Shown in pieces: positions 16,374-25,071 of a DNA stretch of 64,000 bases. This stretch comes from Runella salmonicolor (GTDB taxonomy: Bacteria; Bacteroidota; Bacteroidia; Cytophagales; Spirosomataceae): contig NZ_JAMZEL010000001.1 of the NCBI RefSeq assembly GCF_024158025.1, forward strand, positions 1,054,001 through 1,118,000, given 5' to 3'. Position numbers and translations under genes: made by a program. Below the pieces are notes generated by a model. The model searched no databases, had not been told where the DNA came from, and worked only from the letters and a program-made list of their open reading frames with translations. Position 1 is the stretch's first letter; each line of letters opens with the position of its first letter.

Positions 16374-17696
16374 ATGAATTTCAAATTATTTATAAAAAAA
16401 TTCAATAATTTTATTAATTGGATTGGTAGTATTGGATTCGCTCCCCATGATAAGGCAGAGCAAAAAAGTGTCAAAATCATACTGACCATAGTGCATTACG
16501 TAACCATCATCAACATGCTGTATTTCAGCTTTGTATATGGCGCTATGGGCAGATTGGCAGTTAAGCAGGCTTTACTTATTTTTTCTGGTTACCTAATTTT
16601 AAACCTTATTTTTTTTAGATTCCACCGTAATTTCAAGCTATTCAGAGATATTATATTTGTCGGCATATACGTTTATATTATTTATTATCAATGCCTAATG
16701 GGGGGGTATATTGGTTCGACTGGCTATATGTTGTATGGTATTTTAGTATTAAATGGGGTGCAATTATTTTACAGAAAAAATGCAGAAAGAAACGCCTGGT
16801 TTATTTTATTTATGGTTACAGCTATTGTATTATTTTTCTTAGAACCGATTATTTCAAAGGGGATGGTGCCCGTATCAAAGGAGTTTGTGTTAATTACATA
16901 CCTCAATACATTTATACTAATGGCTAGTATGGCAATATTATCTACTAATTATTTTGTAAGAATCATCAAAAATGAGCAATTAAAATCAGATAATTTGATT
17001 CGAAATATATTACCCGAATCGGTGGTAAATGAAATCAATGAGCAAGGCAAGTATTTGCCAATTTCAGTACCATTGGCTACTGTTATATTTATGGATTTTG
17101 TGAATTTTAGTAAGAACACTTTTGTGTTATCACCCAAGGAGATTATATCAGCCCTTAATTTGCATTTTTCTGAATTTGATCAAATTTTCAAAGATCACGA
17201 GGTAGAAAAACTTAAAACGATAGGAGATGGTTACATGGCGGTAGGTGGCTTACCTATTGTCAATAATTCCCATCCTGTTGATGTTGGTTTAGCGGCTATG
17301 AAAATTATACTTTATTTAGAAAAAGTAAAAATGGAAAAAAAACAGCACGATTGGGATATAAGAATAGGTATCCATACAGGGCCCATGGTGGCGGGCATTA
17401 TAGGCAAAACGAAATTTTCGTACGATGTTTGGGGTAATTCAGTAAACCTCTGTGCCCGATTAGAAACTGCCAGCAAACCCAATTGCATCAATGTTTCTCA
17501 TGAATTTATGCTTCTAACTGCCGATTTTTTTGACTTTGAACCAAGAGGATTTATTGAAATAAAAAATGGACAACCCATAAATATGTATTTCTTGAAAGAT
17601 ATCAAAGCCGAATTAAAGCTCGAACGTTTTGTGCCAAATCATCTTTTTTTTGATTACTATAAACAATTTTCCAATACACCTTTAGTGACTGATTGA
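16374..17696 (+). CDS. Membrane-bound class III adenylate cyclase
   Basis: A 440-residue cyclase that makes cAMP from ATP. About six membrane helices fill residues 35-200 with almost no extracytoplasmic domain. The catalytic domain (about 220-425) has the first metal Asp in 'IFMDFVNFS', the adenine-selecting Lys in 'EKLKTIGDGYMAVGG' together with the second metal Asp, 'RIGIHTGPMVAGIIG', the adenine Asp in 'FSYDVWGNSVNLCARLE', and its catalytic Asn and Arg. Residues match an adenylate rather than guanylate cyclase. It is divergent from the decarboxylase gene with a 178-bp AT-rich shared upstream region, and ends in a hairpin terminator at 17728. Confidence 0.88.
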   Translation: MNFKLFIKKFNNFINWIGSIGFAPHDKAEQKSVKIILTIVHYVTIINMLYFSFVYGAMGRLAVKQALLIFSGYLILNLIFFRFHRNFKLFRDIIFVGIYVYIIYYQCLMGGYIGSTGYMLYGILVLNGVQLFYRKNAERNAWFILFMVTAIVLFFLEPIISKGMVPVSKEFVLITYLNTFILMASMAILSTNYFVRIIKNEQLKSDNLIRNILPESVVNEINEQGKYLPISVPLATVIFMDFVNFSKNTFVLSPKEIISALNLHFSEFDQIFKDHEVEKLKTIGDGYMAVGGLPIVNNSHPVDVGLAAMKIILYLEKVKMEKKQHDWDIRIGIHTGPMVAGIIGKTKFSYDVWGNSVNLCARLETASKPNCINVSHEFMLLTADFFDFEPRGFIEIKNGQPINMYFLKDIKAELKLERFVPNHLFFDYYKQFSNTPLVTD

Positions 17697-17727
17697 GTAT
17701 GTAGATTATGTACTTAAGCGGATGGCT

Positions 17728-17757
17728 GGAGTGGGTTTTGAGAAACCAACTCCTTTT
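17728..17757 (+). terminator. Rho-independent terminator of the cyclase gene
   Basis: GGAGTGGGTTT (17728-17738) pairs with AAACCAACTCC (17743-17753) with one mismatch and a 4-base loop, then TTTT. Confidence 0.65.
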
Positions 17758-17802
17758 AGCTGCCAAATGGATTTAAAAATTATTGAATACCAAATCTGTT
17801 TA

Positions 17803-19572
17803 TTAATAGACCTTAGGTTTTGGCTCTAATTCCGTATTTATCATTACGGTACAAATCGTTTTTAGGTTAATATTGGGGTTTTTGTCAAACAGGCCAATTT
17901 CTATCATGTGTACAATGGATGGAGGTGCATTAAACTCAATACCTGTGGCTGTTGGGGCTACAATATTTCTTGAGTCGTCAAACATCGTTTTTATATTGGT
18001 TTTCATCCATTCATAAGCCTCATCTACGGAGATTGCCGGTGTAGCAATAATTGTAGCCCAGTTGGCTCTAACTTGCCACATTGCCCACCAAGCTAGAAAT
18101 TCGGGTAATATTTGAGGCTGTGCCATTAAAAAAGTTACAAAATCCTGTAATTTCCCTTCAAACCTATTTAAACTCGCCAAATTGGTCAATGCAGCAGGAA
18201 TATTTTCAGCTTTTCCGCCAAAGCCAATATAGAGCCCCTCAAATGTTTGGATATAGTAAGGGCTGTTGTTAAAATCGGGAACGGGGCTAATCGGTGCAAA
18301 AATTTTGGCATGAGCCTGCATGATAGTTTCCAATATGGGCATGGCAACCAATAAATATTGTGCCTTGGCAATACCCAATCGGTTTGCTGCCTGATCGCAG
18401 AATGCCATAATGGTAGCACAGCTAACTATTGCACCCGCATCAATAAAATCGGCATAAGCCTCCACAAAATCAAATATTACATCAGTAGTAAATTGAGGAC
18501 TCCAACCCGTGCCCTGCGTGGGTAATAAAGGCCGAAACCCTGTAAAAGTGTTCAATTTCCCCTGCCTTCTAGCCGTGTCATACGCATTATATTCGTCAAT
18601 TGTAAAGGGCTTAATTTGGGCAGGACTAAGGCCGTCTTTTTTCCAAAGTTGCTCAAAATCAGTTTCAAGCTCAGGCGAAAATACTTCGCCTAATATTTCA
18701 AAATGGTTTTTACAAAATTCATCATAAAAAGCAGATCCCTCTACATCACCGTAGGCTTCCATAAAGGCCTTCCGATTATGTGGTAAATTTAATGCAACTG
18801 TAGCCACGAGTGTTTTATGAGCCGCACAATACGTAAACCATGTAGGGTCAGTTTTTAAGTAGTCGGCCTCCATAATCCAATCACGGTAAAACATCAGGGC
18901 GGTATTAATATCTACCATTCTGAATTGCGAATTTTTATAATCTTGTGGAAACCTAATCCCGTAATTCAAAAATTTATCGACAATCAAAAAGTTTTTATTA
19001 AGCATAGCCTGGTCTACTCCGTTCATCGAAATCACCACTAAATTACACGGATAGCCAAAGTCATTGTTTATTTCACCCTCAACACCCCACCTGCGATTGT
19101 GGTAAAGTGGTGGAGAATTTGAAGTTACACCCTGCCCATAATAGGCCCCCAGATGCGTAATTCCCATTTCAATTTTTTCGGTTTTTGCAAATCCCGCAAT
19201 CGTATTTTTATTGAGCTCTGGATGAATAAAAAAGATAAAGGCGTATAATGGATCTGTGGCTGAAATATTCATTTTCTGCCTCACAAATGTATCTACTATT
19301 TGTGAGGCCCATGCTTCCTTGCCATCGGCACTTATCAAAGTGCCGTATTCATTGACGGGTAAAAGGTACATGCCCACATCACCATTTTCGAGCAGATATT
19401 GGTAGTCTTTTACGTTGAAAATACTGCCGTCGGGCAAAATAATATCGGTTGAGCCAAACTTTTCACGAGTGGTTCCATAGTTTTTAAGAGCCAGATCAGT
19501 TACTTGATAATCGCTCGGATAAACTGAGGGCTTATTGTTATGTAAAACGGGATTGCGGGTAGAATTTGTCAT
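17803..19572 (-). CDS. Uncharacterised 589-residue protein
   Basis: A long, clearly coding frame that I do not recognise. There is no signal peptide (MTNSTRNPVLHNNKPSVYPS) and no obvious membrane helix apart from a moderately hydrophobic stretch near residues 370-420 ('DAGAIVSCATIMAFCDQAA'). It is rich in aromatic residues: 'WFTYCAAHKT', 'PPLYHNRRWGVEGEINNDFG', 'FLAWWAMWQVRANWATI', which suggests a compact, perhaps enzymatic or cofactor-binding fold, but no catalytic motif is evident. It is monocistronic, in the same direction as the decarboxylase beyond the cyclase. The start at 19572 follows no strong alternative. A weak copy of the 21-bp repeat lies upstream, without the matching promoter box. 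Confidence 0.8.
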   Translation of the reverse strand: MTNSTRNPVLHNNKPSVYPSDYQVTDLALKNYGTTREKFGSTDIILPDGSIFNVKDYQYLLENGDVGMYLLPVNEYGTLISADGKEAWASQIVDTFVRQKMNISATDPLYAFIFFIHPELNKNTIAGFAKTEKIEMGITHLGAYYGQGVTSNSPPLYHNRRWGVEGEINNDFGYPCNLVVISMNGVDQAMLNKNFLIVDKFLNYGIRFPQDYKNSQFRMVDINTALMFYRDWIMEADYLKTDPTWFTYCAAHKTLVATVALNLPHNRKAFMEAYGDVEGSAFYDEFCKNHFEILGEVFSPELETDFEQLWKKDGLSPAQIKPFTIDEYNAYDTARRQGKLNTFTGFRPLLPTQGTGWSPQFTTDVIFDFVEAYADFIDAGAIVSCATIMAFCDQAANRLGIAKAQYLLVAMPILETIMQAHAKIFAPISPVPDFNNSPYYIQTFEGLYIGFGGKAENIPAALTNLASLNRFEGKLQDFVTFLMAQPQILPEFLAWWAMWQVRANWATIIATPAISVDEAYEWMKTNIKTMFDDSRNIVAPTATGIEFNAPPSIVHMIEIGLFDKNPNINLKTICTVMINTELEPKPKVY

Positions 19573-19760
19573 GTCTTTATAGGGTTTAAGAAGTAGTTTT
19601 TAGTTAGGCGGTTTCTATTTTTTCAAAGACTTTGTGTATTGTTACATGGGCTCAGTTTTAAGCATTATTGTGTCGTTTCATGCGTATTAGAAGCCGGTAT
19701 TTTGGAGAATTTCGTAAAATAGCCCCCCCCTTTCAAATCGGTAGGTATTTTTCGAGTAAT

Positions 19761-19802
19761 AGGTTTTACTGAGAAAGCAAAATACCTTCCCAGTAAAACC
19801 CT
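19761..19802 (-). terminator. Hairpin after the DUF4440 gene
   Basis: GGTTTTACTG (19762-19771) and CAGTAAAACC (19791-19800) form a 10-bp stem just past the stop at 19809; T-run is weak. Confidence 0.5.
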
Positions 19803-19808
19803 AGATGA

Positions 19809-20336
19809 TTACTTCGCTTTCACGTCATCGTTGTAAATATCTCGTACGCACAGGTATTTTCCGTCACGTTTTTCCCAGATTGCCATGTATTTACCCGTGG
19901 AAATCACTTTTCCAGAGGCATCTTTGAGCGTTGACTTACCAACTTCCGTAACGGTATTTTCGTCGCCAAAAACATCCATCACTTCATAGGCACTCGTGGC
20001 ACCTTTGGCTTTTTTGGCAAAGTTTGCCTCAATGTCCTTTTGAAGGGCCGCTTTGCCTACTACCATTGGCGCATTATTGGACAAACTCGCGGCATCATCG
20101 GCATAAAAAGCCAGTAATGCCTGCACATCGCGGGCATTGTCGGCGGCAGCCCAAGCCGTTTCTAAGGCTTGTATTTCCGTTTTTATGGCCGCCATGTCTG
20201 GCTTGGTCACTGCTTGTTCGGTAGTCTCCGCAGCGGATTTGGTTGTAGTGTCAGTAGCAGGCGAATTACACCCGATGGTTAAAAAAGAAATAGCAACTGC
20301 CACAGTGGCAGGTAAGAAAAAGTTACTGTTTTTCAT
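19809..20336 (-). CDS. DUF4440/SnoaL-like lipoprotein
   Basis: A 175-residue lipoprotein with lipobox 'LTIGC' (Cys near residue 23) and a Thr/Ala-rich linker, then an NTF2-like DUF4440 domain: 'ALETAWAAADNARDVQALLA', 'FYADDAASLSNNAPMVVGK', 'GKYMAIWEKRDGKYLCVRD'. NTF2-like folds bind small ligands or act as isomerases; no activity can be assigned. A paralogue with the same domain order and 'AFYADDAVSMPDDSPMLVGK' lies at 25935-26405. It precedes the second intradiol-dioxygenase-like gene by 90 bp in the same direction and is downstream of it. Confidence 0.85.
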   Translation of the reverse strand: MKNSNFFLPATVAVAISFLTIGCNSPATDTTTKSAAETTEQAVTKPDMAAIKTEIQALETAWAAADNARDVQALLAFYADDAASLSNNAPMVVGKAALQKDIEANFAKKAKGATSAYEVMDVFGDENTVTEVGKSTLKDASGKVISTGKYMAIWEKRDGKYLCVRDIYNDDVKAK

Positions 20337-20425
20337 TGTTTTGAGTGATTTGTTTTTTTGCCTGTGCTGACCGGTCGCTTCGGCAATACGATTTCGACAG
20401 CTCCGTTTTTGGTATTAATTTTCGG

Positions 20426-21316
20426 CTACCCTTTCCAATACTCTACCGTTCCTTTTTGATTGTTTTCGTACATAAAATTCAATGTACATTTAACGCCCCC
20501 CGACCCCAATAGCTCAAAGGTGTAAGTTTCAAACATTCCTTTGGGCATTCCTGCGTAGTCAAATGTATTATTGCCAATGTAGCGGTACTCTTCACCGAAC
20601 ACTTCATTTTTTAGCCAAAGCGCGTTATTCTTTTTGAAAAACTCTCTGCTTTTGGTTTTATCTTCTTTGCTCACATAAGTACCTAATAATCTATCAATTG
20701 CCATTGGTTCAGCCATCATAACTTTTGCCATCGACACATCGTAAAACACCTTCTTTGCATTGCCCGAATCAGACACTTTCAAGATTCTTTTTTTGGCAAA
20801 ATCGGAGTTGGCGTAAGCGTCTTTCTCGATGTGCTTGTCGCCATTGAAGTAGAGCTGCGTCACCAAAGATTGGTAACCTTCGGCGATAATCATCATGTGG
20901 TAATGGGCAGGTCTGATTTGGCCCCCACCCGCATCATAGGCAACGGGCAAAATCGTTTGGAAGGAATAATTGCCGTTTTCGTCAGAAAAAGTGGTGCCAC
21001 GGTATTTGAACTCCGAGGTAGCGTTGTCATAAACCCCATTTCCATCGCAATGCCACAGTTCTATTTTGGCGTTTTTGTAGGGAGTTGTGCAGTCTTGGTG
21101 CTTGATTTTACCCACCAATTCCACCAATTCTCCTTTTTCTCCTTTGATGACCAAATTGCTGCGAACGGGGCTGTCGGGCCGATAAAAAGGCCCTAAAATG
21201 TCGGAGGTAGTTTCGCAATCGCCCACGTATCGGTCGCCTTCTGGACGTACAAAACCAGTGGCTGATACCGCAATAGCTGATAAAGCTGTGCTCTTCAAAA
21301 ATGTTCTTCTTTTCAT
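20426..21316 (-). CDS. Intradiol dioxygenase-like protein, second paralogue
   Basis: A 296-residue paralogue of the protein at 909-1817, with nearly the same N-terminal 100 residues, including the Tat-type MKRRTFLKSTALSAIAVSAT. The 2-His-2-Tyr iron ligands are present: Tyr in 'GVYDN', Tyr in 'PVAYD', and both His in 'RPAHYH'. The C-terminal extension diverges more from its paralogue than the core does. Likely periplasmic; substrate unknown. A DUF4440 lipoprotein gene follows and a TonB-dependent receptor precedes it in the same direction, which hints at uptake plus periplasmic processing of one compound (inference). Confidence 0.85.
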   Translation of the reverse strand: MKRRTFLKSTALSAIAVSATGFVRPEGDRYVGDCETTSDILGPFYRPDSPVRSNLVIKGEKGELVELVGKIKHQDCTTPYKNAKIELWHCDGNGVYDNATSEFKYRGTTFSDENGNYSFQTILPVAYDAGGGQIRPAHYHMMIIAEGYQSLVTQLYFNGDKHIEKDAYANSDFAKKRILKVSDSGNAKKVFYDVSMAKVMMAEPMAIDRLLGTYVSKEDKTKSREFFKKNNALWLKNEVFGEEYRYIGNNTFDYAGMPKGMFETYTFELLGSGGVKCTLNFMYENNQKGTVEYWKG

Positions 21317-21369
21317 GGTAGAGGTATTAAATTAGGGTAGAAGAATGTTTGTAGGTCATGGGTACACAC

Positions 21370-23799
21370 TTACTCCACGCGCGCTTTCTCTTCTGCTTCT
21401 GCTCTTTTGGCGGCGGCTTTCATTTTTTGATTACCAAAATTTTGCGACCAAGCCACTTTGAATTTGGGCTGGGTAAATTGCAGTCTTGTTTCAAAATACT
21501 GCTGCTGTTCGGGCAAATTCAAATTAATTCGGTAGATTGAAGAGTTGAAAATGTTATCGTAGCCGAGGCTCAGTTTACCGCCATTCTTACCCATTTTCTT
21601 TTGTAAACCAACATTCAATTCACCAAACGCTTTCATTTTAGAAATGCCCCACAACCCACCTGAATTGTAATAACCTGAAACTTCCAAAGTGACTTTTTTG
21701 GTCAAACTAAACGTCTGTACGTTGTATAAAGTCACATTGGGAAATTTGACCGTTACCAAATATCCGTTGTTATAAGCATTTACGACGCTGAATACTCCCG
21801 CAAGATTGGTGTACGTTGTCCACCATTTAACGGGGCTATAAGGCTGCCCGATGGTCAACGAATACGTTTGCAAGTTTTTTTGATTTTCCGCAACATAATA
21901 GAGTTTGTTGCTACCGGGTTTTATGCGCGCCTGAAAACCCGCAATGGGACTCGACGTGTAGCTATACTGCAAACTAAACAAGGTGCTTTTGAAACGATAA
22001 TCGGCCTTTAAGTTGTCAGAGAGGGCAGGTTGCAAGGCCGCATTGCCCGACAAAAAAGTATTTGGGTCAATAAAAAAGGTAAACGGTGCCAAATCTTTAA
22101 ACGTAGGGCGCGTAATGCGGCGGCTGTATGAAAAGCTCAACGTTTTATTTTTATTGTAATCATGCGTCAAAAACAGGCTTGGAAATAATCGCCCGTATTT
22201 GCGGTCAACAATATTGGGGACTTCTTCCGAACCCAAATTCGATTGCGTGTATTCAAAACGCAAGCCCCCCTTCACCGTGGTTTTTGGGCCCCATTTCATT
22301 TCATACGAAGTATATGCGGCGCCGATACTCTCTTTCAAACTGTATTTTGCCGTGAAATCAGGGTCGGCTTTCCACGCATTAAACATGAGCGTTTCAACTC
22401 CTACATTGTTCTTAAATTGAGACATTACGGCCTTCACTCCCATCTCCAACTTCCCTTTTTTGCCGAAATCTCGGCTATAATCCATTTTCACAATCCCAAA
22501 ATTGATGGGTGTGATTTTAGTACTTCTTACCGTTTGATTGAAAAGTAAATTGTTTTTACCATCAAACCACGTATTGTTATAATTTACGGGTTGATCGTTG
22601 TCATAATGCAAGTAATCAACCCCAAATGACAGCACTTCATTCTCACGCAAAGTGCGCTGAACCCCCAAACTTGCCCCTACGTGTTTCCAAAGATTCACTT
22701 CGTTGATTTTGAGACGAATCAGGGTATCCACCACGTTATTTCGTGAAAGGGTTGATTCATTCAGTGTGTTGTTCATGGCATATTTTTTTGAAAAAGCCGA
22801 CACCGCAAAGCTCACCGTTGTCTTGGTATCCAGCTGATAATCAAGCCCAATGCGCACATTGTGGTTGTTGTCGCTGGGGTGGCGCAAGGCAGAAGTCTCC
22901 GTTTCCAGTAAATTATTCCCCAACACAATGCGCCGATACGTCCGACTGGTTTGCTCCTGACCCAAATGCACGTAGTCGTAGGAGCCATAAACCGTTATTT
23001 TTTTGTGTCTATAATTCAGGTTGAAGCTACTATTTCCAACGGCGCCTCGGCCATAACCCGCCGTAAGTGCATACGAGCCACTAAAGCCTTCGTTTTGATT
23101 TTTTTTCAGGAGAATATTGATGTACCCGGCATTGCCTTCAGCGTCTAAATTGGAAGGTGGCGTAGACAATAATTCGATTTTCTCAATGCTCCCAGCACTC
23201 ATGCCGCTCAACATTTGTACGGCGGCATCGGAGCTCATATAATTTAGCTTACCATTAATCATGACCACCACGCCACTCTTGCCCGAAAGCGAAATTGTGT
23301 TGTCTTGGCGATTTACCATCACGCCGGGAGAACGCTCAAGAACATCCAAAGCGGTGCTGCCTGCCGATGTAATCGAACTTTCGACGTTTATCACCAGGCG
23401 GTCAATTTTTTGCTCAAATAGCGGCTTTTTGGCAACGACTTCAACGGTATTCAATTCCATATTTTCTGATAAAGCAATCACTCCCAAATCCATCGTTGAA
23501 GACTGCGGAATCAGCTGAAAGGAATGTGTATTTTTTTTAGAAAAACCCAACATGCTCACTTCACAGAAATAAGCACCTTCTTTGATATTTTGAATCGTGA
23601 ATGAACCATCTTCTTTGGCAACATCTCCTTTTACAAAAGAAGAATCTTTGACACTTAAGACTAAAATATTGGCAAAGGGCAGCGGTTTACCCACATTATC
23701 GGCAACTTTGCCTAAAATTTGCATTTGCCCAGAAACAGATTGGCTTATAAAAAACACAACTGATACAATGTAAATAACTGAACGAATAGAGGTTTTCAT
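21370..23799 (-). CDS. TonB-dependent receptor, OMP beta-barrel family
   Basis: An outer-membrane receptor of about 809 residues. After a signal peptide (MKTSIRSVIYIVSVVFFISQ ending 'SVSGQ') comes a carboxypeptidase-regulatory-like domain ('ILGKVADNVGKPLPFANILV'), a plug-like region ('LDVLERSPGVMVNRQDNTIS') and a long beta-barrel rich in alternating aromatic strands, ending in a Lys/Ala/Glu-rich tail. The family takes up siderophores, glycans or other large nutrients using TonB energy. I start at the ATG at 23799 because the upstream 21 codons from 23862 precede the signal peptide without signal character. No SusD partner is present. Confidence 0.87.
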   Translation of the reverse strand: MKTSIRSVIYIVSVVFFISQSVSGQMQILGKVADNVGKPLPFANILVLSVKDSSFVKGDVAKEDGSFTIQNIKEGAYFCEVSMLGFSKKNTHSFQLIPQSSTMDLGVIALSENMELNTVEVVAKKPLFEQKIDRLVINVESSITSAGSTALDVLERSPGVMVNRQDNTISLSGKSGVVVMINGKLNYMSSDAAVQMLSGMSAGSIEKIELLSTPPSNLDAEGNAGYINILLKKNQNEGFSGSYALTAGYGRGAVGNSSFNLNYRHKKITVYGSYDYVHLGQEQTSRTYRRIVLGNNLLETETSALRHPSDNNHNVRIGLDYQLDTKTTVSFAVSAFSKKYAMNNTLNESTLSRNNVVDTLIRLKINEVNLWKHVGASLGVQRTLRENEVLSFGVDYLHYDNDQPVNYNNTWFDGKNNLLFNQTVRSTKITPINFGIVKMDYSRDFGKKGKLEMGVKAVMSQFKNNVGVETLMFNAWKADPDFTAKYSLKESIGAAYTSYEMKWGPKTTVKGGLRFEYTQSNLGSEEVPNIVDRKYGRLFPSLFLTHDYNKNKTLSFSYSRRITRPTFKDLAPFTFFIDPNTFLSGNAALQPALSDNLKADYRFKSTLFSLQYSYTSSPIAGFQARIKPGSNKLYYVAENQKNLQTYSLTIGQPYSPVKWWTTYTNLAGVFSVVNAYNNGYLVTVKFPNVTLYNVQTFSLTKKVTLEVSGYYNSGGLWGISKMKAFGELNVGLQKKMGKNGGKLSLGYDNIFNSSIYRINLNLPEQQQYFETRLQFTQPKFKVAWSQNFGNQKMKAAAKRAEAEEKARVE

Positions 23800-24000
23800 T
23801 TTTGTAAGGGTTTCAAGAAGTGAATGATGAAATTCTGTACTCTCCTCAGGGGAGAAATTCAAACTGAACCCTTCGAAACCAACGACGGCTTTTATCTTTT
23901 TCGTTGGCCCGATTACATATTGTAGTAAGCTGGGGCATCATTTGTACATCAAAATTTAACGACAAATGATACCCATTCAATAAACCTGATAATCAGTCGA

Positions 24001-24807
24001 TTAGCGTGCCGAATCTAGCAATTCCCACAACTCTTGACTTACCATGCTCCGCGCGTCAAAAATCTTTTTTTCGTAGGCTTTGGAGGTCATACCGGGATGC
24101 ACTTTTGCTAAGATTTTTTGAAAATCGGAAGCAGCAGCCATGTCTTCCCACTTGTTATAAAAATCAGAAGTGACGTAATTAAACGGTTGCCCTTCTCCAC
24201 CCAACACGCGGCTGTAAAGCCCCCATGCCGAGCGTCCACCTGTTTTCATCATTTCAACGTGCATCGGTTTCACCAACTTGGTTTCCATGTTGTAATACTC
24301 CTCCGCCTTCTCGTCTTTTACTTTCATGAAATTGATCATTTGATACTTGGCGAATGTGGTGGCCTTGGGGTCGGCGGCCACAAAATCAACACCGTAAAAC
24401 ACATTGCTTTGGGTCAGATTACGCAGTTTTCCAGTTTCGTTCGCAATGGCAAGTTGTTCTTTGGTCAACAATTTCTCAACATCACTAGCGAGCAAATTCC
24501 CGTACGGATTTTCCAACTTTTTCCACCCCTGAACCACCGTTACGGTGACATAATCATAGGGTCGGTCGGTGCCGCTTGGCATCCGGACGGCATACAAGCT
24601 CCACGAAGTAATCAGACCAAGTTTGATGCGCTCCTGATGAATACGCTTCCAAACCTCGCGTTCAGCTTTGAGGTATTCGGCTTCCTTACCAGGAGTTGCC
24701 TTCATCGTTTCGACGATAAAAAAGGAAGGCTCGGGGTTCTGAGCCAAAAGTGAAAGGTTGCTCAATAAAAGGGCAACGAAGAGCACGAAATGTTTAGCAT
24801 TTTTCAT
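24001..24807 (-). CDS. Secreted protein with two tandem ferredoxin-like alpha/beta domains
   Basis: A 268-residue protein with signal peptide MKNAKHFVLFVALLLSNLSL ending 'LLAQ'. Residues about 25-110 and 145-235 look like copies of one domain: 'SWSLYAVRMPSGTDRPYDYV' in the first and 'AWGLYSRVLGGEGQPFNYVT' in the second, each preceded by a 'E..YL..E....' helix and followed by a 'W..L/M' helix. That is the pattern of dimeric alpha/beta barrel (NIPSNAP- or ABM-like) proteins. The ligand or reaction is unknown. Its promoter at 24854 is the cleanest example of the repeat architecture shared by four promoters in this window. Confidence 0.8.
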   Translation of the reverse strand: MKNAKHFVLFVALLLSNLSLLAQNPEPSFFIVETMKATPGKEAEYLKAEREVWKRIHQERIKLGLITSWSLYAVRMPSGTDRPYDYVTVTVVQGWKKLENPYGNLLASDVEKLLTKEQLAIANETGKLRNLTQSNVFYGVDFVAADPKATTFAKYQMINFMKVKDEKAEEYYNMETKLVKPMHVEMMKTGGRSAWGLYSRVLGGEGQPFNYVTSDFYNKWEDMAAASDFQKILAKVHPGMTSKAYEKKIFDARSMVSQELWELLDSAR

Positions 24808-24853
24808 TAGTAGAGGAAGATTTAGGGTAAAGTGATAGACTTAAAAGCTGACT

Positions 24854-24942
24854 CAAAGATAGCTTGCTTAAAATAGACGACTTTAGTGTATTGTTGCAGA
24901 AACTTAGTCTATTGTTGCAAAAAGTTAGTCTATTGTTCCATT
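24854..24942 (-). promoter_or_regulatory. Promoter with three 21-bp-spaced direct repeats (array B)
   Basis: Minus-strand TATCTTTG (24854-24861), a 29-bp gap, then words reading TTGTTGCAGA, TTGTTGCAAA and TTGTTCCATT on the plus strand at 24891, 24912 and 24933: a strict 21-bp period, two helical turns. Copies are joined by (A)CTTAGT(C/G)TA. The box is 47 bp from the ATG at 24807. The rest of the 24808-25071 gap holds nothing else I can name. Confidence 0.8.
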
Positions 24943-25071
24943 GACTCAAAAACACCCTACAATTGCTCCCACTCTACTCATCATTCTACCTGATTATCAA
25001 TATTTTGTAAGATGCTAAAAAGCCTATTTTTTGCTTGTTTTTAATCCCAAAGAATCTTCAAAAGAAATATT

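Noticed and set aside
19618..19648. A fifth copy of the 21-bp repeat upstream of the 589-residue orphan gene
   Set aside because: Only TTTTTTCAAA and TTGTTACATG can be matched (21 bp apart), and no TAnnTTTG box lies 29 bp from the first copy, so it may be chance or decayed.
23800..23862. Upstream start of the TonB-dependent receptor
   Set aside because: The first 21 residues precede a clean signal peptide that starts at 23799.
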